Numbered from the stretch's first letter, positions 1 to 5,319 are shown. The stretch is DNA of 5,319 bases from CAZIQY01 sp964541605 (GCA_964541605.1 CAZIQY010000137.1:1-5319); one strand, 5' to 3'. The notes: a model not told the origin generated them from the letters alone. Translations and numbers: made by a program.

Positions 1-31
1 TTTCTAATCAATTGGTTGGATGTGATTTATT
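1..31 (+). pseudogene. Upstream, out-of-frame piece of the amino-acid ABC transporter ATPase gene
   Basis: Frame 1 from the window edge reads FLINWLDVIY. This resembles the segment that precedes the Q-loop in GltL/GlnQ-type ATPases, where a beta strand is followed by a G-(I/L)-D-V turn. Continuing in this frame hits a TAA at 55-57. Dropping one T from the run around 28-31 joins it to ASKVSKLGNKLRAEIG in frame 2, which restores the expected family sequence. It is therefore most likely the 5' part of the ATPase gene at 41-574, separated from it by a +1 insertion. The Walker A part would lie left of the window. The match is by eye over ten residues, so confidence is moderate. Confidence 0.5.
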
Positions 32-40
32 GCCTCCAAG

Positions 41-574
41 GTGTCGAAGTTGGGTAATAAACTCCGTGCGGAGATCGGTTTTGTGTTCCAGCAGTTTAAT
101 CTCTATCCGCACCTCACGGTTTTGAAGAATATTACATTGGCGCCGATAAAAATACGAAACATTCCCAGAAAAGAAGCGGAGGAACAGGCCATGGCTCTTC
201 TTGAGAGGGTCGGGCTGACGGAAAAAAGAGATGATTATCCGTCGCAACTCTCAGGAGGACAGCAGCAGAGAGTCGCCATTGCCCGCGCCCTGGCCATGAA
301 ACCCCAAATCATGCTGTTTGATGAACCGACATCAGCCCTCGATCCGGAAATGATCGGCGAGGTCCTGCTGGTGATGCAGGGTCTTGCCCATACGGGGATG
401 ACCCTGATCGTGGTGACGCATGAAATGGGATTTGCCAGTGAAGTGGCGGACCGGGTCGCCTTCATTGACTTCGGCGTTATCCTGGAAGAGGCGCCGCCGA
501 AGGAGTTTTTCAATAATCCCCGGCATGAAAGGACCAAGCTCTTCTTGAAAGAGATTTTATCACCGATGCATTAA
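41..574 (+). CDS. Polar amino-acid ABC transporter ATP-binding protein, 5'-truncated and probably frameshifted (GltL/GlnQ type)
   Basis: This is the ATP-hydrolysing subunit that powers amino-acid import from the cytoplasmic face of the inner membrane. Counting from the GTG at 41 (177 residues), the Q-loop region FVFQQFNLYPHLTVL lies at 14-28, the ABC signature LSGGQQQR at 70-77, Walker B IMLFDE at 90-95, the D-loop SALD at 98-101 and the switch histidine in VTHEMGFA at residue 127. DPEMIGEVL just after the D-loop is close to glutamate/aspartate GltL proteins. Family members have about 240 residues. The missing 60-70 N-terminal residues include Walker A, so this GTG is unlikely to be the true start. 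In-frame stops lie at 5-7 and 23-25, while frame 1 carries matching upstream sequence, so a frameshift near 31 is the best explanation. The stop is 23 bases before the binding-protein gene, which indicates an operon. The family assignment is certain; the functional state is doubtful. Confidence 0.93.
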   Translation: MSKLGNKLRAEIGFVFQQFNLYPHLTVLKNITLAPIKIRNIPRKEAEEQAMALLERVGLTEKRDDYPSQLSGGQQQRVAIARALAMKPQIMLFDEPTSALDPEMIGEVLLVMQGLAHTGMTLIVVTHEMGFASEVADRVAFIDFGVILEEAPPKEFFNNPRHERTKLFLKEILSPMH

Positions 575-583
575 CATTTTGAA

Positions 584-589
584 AGGAGG
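584..589 (+). promoter_or_regulatory. Shine-Dalgarno sequence of the solute-binding protein gene
   Basis: A perfect AGGAGG lies eight bases before the ATG at 598. It fixes that start and suggests strong translation, as expected for the binding protein, which is usually made in excess over the membrane subunits. The downstream permease genes have only weak purine stretches (GGGAG at 1418-1422 and GGGGG at 2122-2126). Confidence 0.85.
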
Positions 590-597
590 ATACAAGA

Positions 598-1428
598 ATG
601 AAAAGGATCGGCATTTTATTGTTAACTGTAGTATTTCTAAGCAGCCTCTGTGGCGTCGCTCTGGCAGGGGATACCCTGGATGAGGTAAAGAAAAAAGGCG
701 TCCTTGTTGCGGGGGTAAAGGATTCAACACCCGGATTTGGCTATATTGATGAAAAAACCCGTGAAATCGTAGGATATGACGTCGATTTCTGCAAAGCCAT
801 CGCGAAAAAGCTGGGTGTAAAACTGGAGCTGAAACCCGTAACCTCGGCAACCCGGATGCCCCAGTTGATTGCCGGAAATATCGATATCGCCGCCGCGACA
901 ATGACAAAAACCCCGGACAGGGCAAAACAGATTGAATTCAGTTATACATACTTCTTTACAGGCCAGAAATTTCTGACCAGAAAAGGAACGGTAAGGAAGC
1001 TGGCAGACCTGGAAGGAAAAAAGATCGGAACGGCCAAAGGTTCAACCTCGGAACAGAACGCGAAAAAGGCACTGCCTACGGCAACCATTCTTTCCTTTGA
1101 CGATTATCCTCAGGCATTCCTGGCCCTCCAGCAGGGGAAGGTTGTTGCTGTGACGACGGACGAATCGATGCTCGCCGGCATCCATGCAAAAGCGCCGGAT
1201 AAGAAAAAATACGAGATTCCGAGCATCCGGATCTCCGATGAGCCCTACGGCCTGGGAATCCGCAAAGGGGAGAAAAAATTCCTGAATTTTGTGAATGCCA
1301 CCCTTCTGGAAATGGAAAAGAAGGGCGAAGCAAAGAAGATATTTGACAAATGGTTCGGTCCCAAGTCGCCTGCGCCATTGAAGCGTGATTTCAAGATCAC
1401 TTCGGAAAAACTTTCATGGGAGCAGTAA
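598..1428 (+). CDS. Periplasmic polar amino-acid-binding protein of an ABC transporter (SBP family 3)
   Basis: This protein captures a polar amino acid outside the cytoplasmic membrane and delivers it to the permease pair. It has 276 residues, which is normal for the family. Residues 1-23 form a signal peptide: MKR, then a hydrophobic core, then ALA before GD. There is no lipobox cysteine at the cleavage point, so a soluble periplasmic protein is expected. The family 3 signature is met at 59-72 (GYDVDFCKAIAKKL). The segment RMPQLIAGNIDIAAATMT followed by Arg108 matches the part of GlnH/GltI/PEB1 proteins that grips the ligand carboxylate, and Asp188 in TTDES is placed like the aspartate that binds the amino group. 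Glutamate or aspartate is the likely ligand given the GltL-like ATPase, but glutamine cannot be excluded. The gene is intact, with a strong ribosome site, 23 bases after the ATPase gene and 6 bases before the first permease gene. Confidence 0.95.
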   Translation: MKRIGILLLTVVFLSSLCGVALAGDTLDEVKKKGVLVAGVKDSTPGFGYIDEKTREIVGYDVDFCKAIAKKLGVKLELKPVTSATRMPQLIAGNIDIAAATMTKTPDRAKQIEFSYTYFFTGQKFLTRKGTVRKLADLEGKKIGTAKGSTSEQNAKKALPTATILSFDDYPQAFLALQQGKVVAVTTDESMLAGIHAKAPDKKKYEIPSIRISDEPYGLGIRKGEKKFLNFVNATLLEMEKKGEAKKIFDKWFGPKSPAPLKRDFKITSEKLSWEQ

Positions 1429-1434
1429 TCATCA

Positions 1435-2134
1435 GTGTTTGATTATAAATTTGATTGGGCAATCGTCACGTCAGGCCAATATTTCGAGTGGCTCGTTTCC
1501 GGGGTAAAGGTCACGCTCGAACTGTCCGCCGTATCGATTGCCCTTTCTTTTGTCATCGGGTTGCTTATCGCCGTCATGCGTATGAGCAATATGAAACCGA
1601 TCCTCTGGTTCTCCCATGCCTACCTGGAATTCTTTCGCAACACCCCGCTTTTGGTACAGATATTCTTTTGGTATTTCGGTTCCTACAAGATCCTTCCCCA
1701 GGGTATCAATGACTGGTTGAACGCCAGGGATTTTGAGTTCGCCGCTGCGGTTATCGCCCTGACCATTTATACATCCGCCTTTATTGCGGAGGATATTCGT
1801 TCCGGCGTTCGTTCCATACCCAAGGAGCAGATGGAAGCAGCGCGAAGTTCCGGATTTTCGTATTTGCGGTTATATCATTCTGCCTCAGGCAATCCGGATT
1901 ACGATTCCACCCCTGATCAATCAGTTTCTCAACCTGACGAAAAATTCCTCCCTGGCCATGACCATCGGTGTGGCCGAACTCACCTATCAGGCCCGCCAGG
2001 TGGAAAGTTACACGTTTAAGGGGTTCGAGGCGTTTACGGCGGCGACCCTGGTTTATATCGCTATTTCCGTCATCATTACCGGGCTGGTCACCCTTTACAG
2101 CAAAAAGGTGTTAAGCCCGATGGGGGTTAGATAG
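1435..2134 (+). pseudogene. Amino-acid ABC transporter permease, first subunit (GltJ type), disrupted by a frameshift
   Basis: This is an inner-membrane subunit of the HisMQ family. The GTG start at 1435 is followed by an N-terminal tail, a first membrane segment near residues 26-47, the motif FRNTPLLVQ at 67-75, a further segment near 102-120, and the EAA motif beginning EAARSSGFSYL at 134-144. At 1866-1868 the coding sense jumps from frame 1 to frame 2, which continues GYIILPQAIRITIPPLINQF, then LTKNSSLAMTIGVAELTY and a last membrane segment, ending at TAG 2132-2134. Compared with the intact permease next door, three codons are missing and one extra base is present, a net loss of 8 bases inside the coupling loop that contacts the ATPase. 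Without correction, translation ends at 2019 as a 194-residue protein with a nonsense tail. The cause is either a real mutation or an assembly error. Family identity is secure. Confidence 0.9.
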
Positions 2135-2136
2135 GC

Positions 2137-2832
2137 ATGGATGCGGGATTTGATTTCACGGTGATCTGGGACAATATGGCCCATTTTATGATCGGCCGTT
2201 ACCCCAGCGGCCCGATCGGAGGAGTGCTGCTGACGTTCTATCTGGCCGTGGTGTCCCTGGTTCTTTCTTTCTTCGGAGGGCTTATTCTGGGGCTCATGTG
2301 TGTTTCCCGCAACAGGGTCATCAAATACCCGATCCTGGCAATCGTCAATGCGGTGAGGGGAATGCCCCTGCTGATGGTCATCTTCTGGATGTATTTTCTG
2401 CTTCCCGCGCTCATGGGACGCCCGACGCCGGAAAGCTGGACCGTGATCATGGCCTTAACCCTGTTTACCTCCGCCTACATGTCGCAGATTGTCCAGGCCG
2501 GCATTGAAGGCATTTCAAAAGGGCAGACGGAAGCCGCCCTGTCCACGGGACTTCACCACTGGCAGGCCATGCTGTTTATTATTCTTCCTCAGGGACTCCG
2601 CAACATGATCCCGTCATTCGTCAATCAGTTCGTATCCATGATTAAGGACACATCACTCGCTTTCATCGTCGGCGTTTCAGAACTGACCCACGTGGCAACG
2701 CAGGTCAACAACCGGACCATGATATATCCCACAGAAATCTTCCTGTTCATTGCCGTCGTCTATTTCATCATCTGCTTTGCCTTTACGAGTCTTTCCCGGT
2801 GGCTGGAAAAGAGTCTCGCGTGGCGTAAATAA
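2137..2832 (+). CDS. Amino-acid ABC transporter permease, second subunit (GltK type)
   Basis: This is the second inner-membrane subunit of the HisMQ family, which would pair with the preceding permease to form the translocation path. It has 231 residues, a usual length. Hydrophobic segments lie near 27-54, 64-90, 102-122 and 199-220, with a weaker one around 170-182. VRGMPLLMVIFWMYF (73-87) is the family's counterpart of RGTPLLVQ. The EAA coupling loop is complete: EAALSTG at 132-138, followed by IILPQGLRNMIPSFVNQF. VSMIKDTSLAFIVGVSELT is the conserved stretch after the loop. The ATG is two bases after the TAG of the previous permease, so translation is probably coupled. GGGGG at 2122-2126 may serve as a weak ribosome site. 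This is the last gene of the operon. Substrate choice cannot be read from the permease itself. Confidence 0.95.
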   Translation: MDAGFDFTVIWDNMAHFMIGRYPSGPIGGVLLTFYLAVVSLVLSFFGGLILGLMCVSRNRVIKYPILAIVNAVRGMPLLMVIFWMYFLLPALMGRPTPESWTVIMALTLFTSAYMSQIVQAGIEGISKGQTEAALSTGLHHWQAMLFIILPQGLRNMIPSFVNQFVSMIKDTSLAFIVGVSELTHVATQVNNRTMIYPTEIFLFIAVVYFIICFAFTSLSRWLEKSLAWRK

Positions 2833-2876
2833 CAACACCGGATATGAAAATCAATAATCGCAGGATTCGTATTAGT

Positions 2877-2984
2877 GATAAACCCGTCATGGTCCTTGAT
2901 GGTTCCCCAGACAACAGCCATGCCGAGCCCGGCGCCGCTTTTCCCCATCACCTTTTTTGAGTAGACCGGTAAAAGACCTTCTCC
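2877..2984 (-). pseudogene. Remnant of a sensor histidine kinase ATP-binding domain
   Basis: Read on the - strand, this stretch gives LLPVYSKKVMGKSGAGLG followed by MAVVWGTIKDHDGFI. This is the F-box/G2-box part of a HATPase_c domain; many bacterial kinases have EPFYTKKVMGRSGTGLG and then MAVVWGTVKDHNGYI. The GxGLG glycines that close over ATP are kept. Nothing recognisable of the dimerisation/phosphoacceptor helix, N box or G1 box lies upstream. The frame is closed by TGA at 3105-3107 inside the opposite-frame aspA sequence. Downstream, the homology fades after GFI, and the frame runs on antisense to the permease until about 2760. No suitable start exists except an internal GTG at 2949-2951. 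It is therefore a gene fragment, probably left by a rearrangement, not a working kinase. Confidence 0.6.
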
Positions 2985-3076
2985 AGACAGGGCCGCCAGA
3001 ACGAAGTCAAGTGTGGTATCGATGTCGTCCAGTTGGAGCGAGGGGTTTATTTCATTCGTAAATTTTCCAATCCGGT

Positions 3077-4519
3077 TTATAATCGCGGCTCTGGAAGGGA
3101 AGTGTCACCAACGCACTGTAATCTTGGTTGGGTAAGGTTTTCAGGTCGCAAAATATCGTCCAGCTGTTCTTTGGTAAGCAGGCCCTTTGCCAGTACGATC
3201 TCTGCCACACCTTTGCCGGTAGCGCATGCCTCCTTGGCTACCGCGCTGGCATTTTCATATCCGATATATGGATTCAGCGCCGTCGCGATGCCAATGGAAT
3301 GTGAGACGATGTCAACCAGGCGATTGCGGTTGGCGGTGATGCCGCGCACACAGCGCTCAGCCAGCGTCAGGCAGCCCTGACGCAGGTAGATCAGGCTGTT
3401 AAACAAATTATGGGCAATGATCGGCTCAAAGGCGTTGAGCTGCAACTGACCGGCCTCGGCAGCGAACGAAATGGTTACATCGTTGCCGATCACTTGAAAT
3501 GCGATCTGATTAACCACTTCGGGGATGACTGGATTGACCTTGCCGGGCATAATGCTCGAACCGGCCTGCACAGGAGGCAGGTTGATCTCGCCCAGACCGG
3601 CGCGTGGGCCGGATGAGAGCAGGCGCAAATCGTTACATACTTTTGAAAGTTTCACCGCCACACGTTTAAGCACCCCTGAAAGCTGAACAAACGCTCCGGC
3701 ATCCTGGGTGGCTTCAACCAGATTATCGGCTATTATAAATTGGAATCTGGTCAATTTCGAGAGGTATTTGCAGACCAGGGGGGCGTATTCCGGCGGGGCG
3801 TTGATTCCTGTTCCGATGGCGGTTGCCCCCAGGTTGATTTCCTGGATGAGCAGAGCCGCCTCGCGCAGGCGCTGTTGGTCTTCCATAAGCATAACGGCAT
3901 ACGTGCTGAACTCCTGCCCCAGCGTCATCGGGACGGCATCTTGTAACTGCGTGCGGCCGATTTTGAGCACATCGCCAAACTCTTTTGCCTTGGTGTCGAA
4001 ATCCAGGCGCAGCACTTCCATGGCATTGACCAGACAGTCTATCTCAAACCGCAACGCAACTTTAACTGCCGTTGGGTAGACGTCGTTGGTGCTCTGACCT
4101 AGGTTGACACGTTCAAGCGGTTGCATTTCTTTGTAATTCCCGCGTTCAAATCCAAGAATTTCCAGCGCCCGGTTGGCTATGACTTCGTTGGTGTTCATAT
4201 TTGTCGAAGTCCCCGCGCCGCCTTGAATGACGTCCACCATAAACTGATTGTTCAGCTTGCCATCGCGGATCTCCCTGCAGGCGAGCGCAATTGCGCCCGC
4301 CCGTTTTTTGTCCAACAGCCCCAGATCTCGATTCGCCAGCGCACAGGCCTGCTTGACATACGCCAGGGATTGGATAAGCCTCGGGTAGGTTTGAATTGAA
4401 ATTCCGGAAATGGGGAAATTCTCTATCGCGCGAAGAGTATGGATGCCGTAATACGCATCCGCGGGCACGTTACGCTCTCCAAGTAGATCATGTTCGGTTC
4501 GATAAAGTGTTTTTTTCAC
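3077..4519 (-). CDS. aspA: Aspartate ammonia-lyase (aspartase)
   Basis: This cytoplasmic enzyme splits L-aspartate reversibly into fumarate and ammonia. The 480-residue product is full length for the fumarase/aspartase superfamily. The N terminus EHDLLGERNVPADAYYGIHT (9-28) is aspartase-like. GGAGTSTNMNTNEV (100-113), GQSTNDVYPTA (141-151) and GSSIMPGKVNP (320-330) are the conserved active-site regions. The last is the flexible loop carrying the catalytic serine (Ser321 or Ser322 here, by analogy) and the substrate-binding Lys327 and Asn329. GRTQLQDAVPMTLGQEF at 188-204 has Gln at 191, where fumarases have His, and this favours aspartase. SGPRAGLGEINLP (303-315) also fits aspartase. The start is a GTG without a Shine-Dalgarno sequence. 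The gene converges on the transporter operon with a 244-base gap. It is intact, and the assignment is secure apart from unmeasured substrate specificity. Confidence 0.96.
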   Translation of the reverse strand: MKKTLYRTEHDLLGERNVPADAYYGIHTLRAIENFPISGISIQTYPRLIQSLAYVKQACALANRDLGLLDKKRAGAIALACREIRDGKLNNQFMVDVIQGGAGTSTNMNTNEVIANRALEILGFERGNYKEMQPLERVNLGQSTNDVYPTAVKVALRFEIDCLVNAMEVLRLDFDTKAKEFGDVLKIGRTQLQDAVPMTLGQEFSTYAVMLMEDQQRLREAALLIQEINLGATAIGTGINAPPEYAPLVCKYLSKLTRFQFIIADNLVEATQDAGAFVQLSGVLKRVAVKLSKVCNDLRLLSSGPRAGLGEINLPPVQAGSSIMPGKVNPVIPEVVNQIAFQVIGNDVTISFAAEAGQLQLNAFEPIIAHNLFNSLIYLRQGCLTLAERCVRGITANRNRLVDIVSHSIGIATALNPYIGYENASAVAKEACATGKGVAEIVLAKGLLTKEQLDDILRPENLTQPRLQCVGDTSLPEPRL

Positions 4520-4525
4520 GTGGAC

Positions 4526-4531
4526 ATTGTA
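4526..4531 (-). promoter_or_regulatory. Possible -10 element for a leaderless aspA transcript
   Basis: On the - strand the hexamer TACAAT ends six bases before the GTG start of aspA. At this spacing transcription would begin at or next to the start codon. There is no purine-rich ribosome site in the 30 bases upstream of the GTG. Both facts fit a leaderless mRNA. No convincing -35 hexamer is seen 16-18 bases further upstream, so the call is tentative. Confidence 0.35.
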
Positions 4532-4581
4532 ACAAAATTTAAAGCTCTTGGGAAATTAAAACGGCTGGGACAAGGTTGCTA

Positions 4582-4611
4582 TTACAACTTTTTATCCTGA
4601 ATGTTTATAAT
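4582..4611 (+). promoter_or_regulatory. Possible sigma-70 promoter on the + strand
   Basis: TATAAT at 4606-4611 is a perfect -10 hexamer, and TTACAA at 4582-4587, 18 bases upstream, is a weak -35 match. It would transcribe rightwards, away from aspA, but only a seven-codon frame (4622-4645) follows and the next gene is on the other strand. It may be chance in AT-rich DNA, or the leftover promoter of a lost gene. Confidence 0.25.
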
Positions 4612-4752
4612 GACGGGGTGTATGGCCAAAGAAGAAGCAAAATAAAAATCCATTCACTGATTTTTCAAGAGCACTAAACCATCGGAGTCGCTGTCTTCAA
4701 AGCAACAAGCATGGTGGTGGAATATTTTGAGGGTTTGCGTTTGAAATGATTT

Positions 4753-4798
4753 GTCTAACGGGCCGCTTCAGCAGTCCGCCTGCAAGCGGGAGTTACGC
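4753..4798 (-). other. attC-like recombination site (putative integron cassette end)
   Basis: On the - strand the site begins GCGTAAC (4798-4792, R''-like, one mismatch to RYYYAAC) and ends GTTAGAC (4759-4753), a perfect match to the R' consensus GTTRRRY. TAAC and GTTA pair. Inside them a spacer of two bases faces one of three, then CCGCTT pairs with AAGCGG (4789-4784 with 4768-4763). Two extrahelical bases (4770-4769) interrupt one arm, GCAG pairs with CTGC (4783-4780 with 4774-4771), and a five-base loop closes the structure. Paired R boxes, an unpaired central spacer, extrahelical bases on one side and a terminal loop are the layout of attC. The stop codon TAA of the adjoining gene lies in the R'' box, as is common in cassettes. 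At 46 bp it is shorter than most known sites. A terminator is less likely because no T-run follows. Confidence 0.45.
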
Positions 4799-5188
4799 TG
4801 GCGGCTCTTTCCGGTCTTGAGGTTTTACCTCAAAACAGACCTGCTGATCCTTGCCTAACGCATTGGTTGGAATGACAAATGTGATATCGTCCTTTGGACA
4901 GTAACGGACTTGGGGCCTCAATAACAGCCTGACAGCACCAGGGGTAGTTTGAGTTGAACCATAGAAAGATAAGAACAAAGCGCCACGCAGCAGCGGCCCA
5001 TACTCCCTTAGAACCTTTCTGTTAATTCTCCATTCGACTGTCGGAGATTTCAGTCGTTCGTCAAGAAACTGATACAGAAACCAGTTCTTCTGGTTCTCGG
5101 TGGCGGATTCGAGAACGTTTGACGCAAGCGTTAGGCCGCTTGAGACGTAGTTTAGAAAGGGAAAAGCTGGGGCGTCGGTCTTCGCCAT
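4793..5188 (-). CDS. Hypothetical protein, possible integron cassette gene
   Basis: I do not recognise this 131-residue protein. It has no signal peptide and no clear membrane segment, so it is probably cytoplasmic. The first part, up to about residue 77, looks helical and rich in aromatic and charged residues (NQKNWFLYQFLDERLKSPTVEWR at 32-54, cut by no obvious repeat). The last part alternates short hydrophobic strands (GAVRLLLRPQ, DITFVIP, QQVCFEVKPQ) and ends in a charged tail, KEPPA. The ATG at 5188 is the only standard start, but no Shine-Dalgarno precedes it, and the same frame stays open for 30 more codons up to a TGA at 5279-5281 without ATG, GTG or TTG. The stop codon lies inside the attC-like element, the usual position for a cassette gene. 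A chance open frame cannot be fully excluded. Confidence 0.55.
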   Translation of the reverse strand: MAKTDAPAFPFLNYVSSGLTLASNVLESATENQKNWFLYQFLDERLKSPTVEWRINRKVLREYGPLLRGALFLSFYGSTQTTPGAVRLLLRPQVRYCPKDDITFVIPTNALGKDQQVCFEVKPQDRKEPPA

Positions 5189-5319
5189 GTCGGCAGCGGT
5201 CTTCGGTATCTTCGGCCAAATGAGTTCCCAGTTGCTCTTGGTGTTTCTGGAGGGATGCAGCGTACTAAGTACATCGGTTCATAAATTCGGTTACGTATTA
5301 TGCGGCCAGCCGTTCGGAG

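Larger units (their letters stand above)
4520..4752. other. Intergenic region without a convincing gene
   Basis: This stretch lies between aspA and the attC-like site. It is AT-rich near aspA and contains the two promoter candidates and the seven-codon frame MAKEEAK with a TAA stop at 4622-4645. It also holds an AT-only hairpin (AAAAATC at 4644-4650 with GATTTTT at 4659-4665). No RNA gene or longer open frame was recognised on either strand. Confidence 0.6.

Noticed and set aside
2760..2876. Downstream continuation of the kinase-remnant frame on the - strand.
   Set aside because: Residues after GFI do not resemble a kinase C terminus, and most of the stretch is antisense to the intact second permease gene.
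2850..2879. Imperfect hairpin ATCAATAAT / ATTAGTGAT after the last permease gene, a possible terminator.
   Set aside because: The stem is AT-rich with one mismatch, the loop is 12 bases, and no T-run follows on either strand.
3033..4399. Several + strand open frames of 68-123 codons opposite aspA.
   Set aside because: They are shadows of a long, clearly conserved aspartase frame on the other strand and show no recognisable protein features.
4644..4665. AAAAATC / GATTTTT hairpin, which on the - strand runs into a T-rich stretch, a possible terminator.
   Set aside because: The stem has a single G-C pair in seven and would be unstable. It is likely to be chance in AT-rich DNA.
4678..4749. + strand frame ending in MVVEYFEGLRLK just before the attC-like site, faintly similar to small oxidase subunits with a K...V..YF..LR pattern.
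   Set aside because: Only about 24 codons are open, the spacing of the pattern is off by one residue, and there is no ribosome site. Also, reading the attC-like site in + orientation puts its mismatch in the more conserved R' box.
4853..5136. Exact 9-base inverted repeat GCCTAACGC (4853-4861) and GCGTTAGGC (5128-5136), both resembling integron core-site boxes.
   Set aside because: Both copies lie inside the unknown coding sequence and are 266 bases apart with no stem structure between them. attC sites are normally under about 150 bp. A 9-base match over this distance can be chance.

Overview
The window holds most of a polar amino-acid ABC transporter operon on the + strand (about 1-2832). 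Converging on it is an aspartate ammonia-lyase gene on the - strand (3077-4519). A short accessory-looking segment follows (4520-5319), with one unknown - strand gene whose stop codon lies inside an attC-like imperfect hairpin. The source looks like a Gram-negative anaerobe. A remnant at 2877-2984 resembles sensor histidine kinases common in sulfate-reducing and syntrophic Desulfobacterota (former Deltaproteobacteria). The solute-binding protein carries an export signal without a lipobox, which fits a periplasmic protein. This taxonomic guess is tentative.

Region 1, 1-2832. The order is ATPase, solute-binding protein, permease, permease, all co-directional with gaps of 23, 6 and 2 bases. The families point to glutamate/aspartate or glutamine uptake (GltL/GltI/GltJ/GltK type). 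Two of the four genes look broken. The ATPase reading frame shifts near base 31 and has no Walker A inside the window. The first permease has a net 8-base loss at 1866-1868, inside its EAA coupling loop. The binding protein and the second permease are intact. The operon is therefore either decaying or the assembly contains errors.

Region 2, 2833-3076. No intact gene is present. On the - strand there is an unmistakable but truncated piece of a histidine kinase ATP-binding domain, and no strong terminator was seen between the convergent genes.

Region 3, 3077-4519. A complete aspA gene encodes the enzyme that splits L-aspartate into fumarate and ammonia. Together with the transporter this suggests aspartate uptake and use, with fumarate available as an anaerobic electron acceptor. 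The gene has no Shine-Dalgarno sequence, and a -10-like hexamer ends six bases before its GTG start, which suggests a leaderless transcript.

Region 4, 4520-5319. Bases 4520-4752 hold no convincing gene. They contain a possible + strand promoter and a seven-codon open frame. The 131-residue unknown gene (4793-5188) followed by an attC-like site resembles an integron gene cassette, and this is the most interesting candidate in the window. No integrase or second attC site is visible, so the idea rests on a single site.
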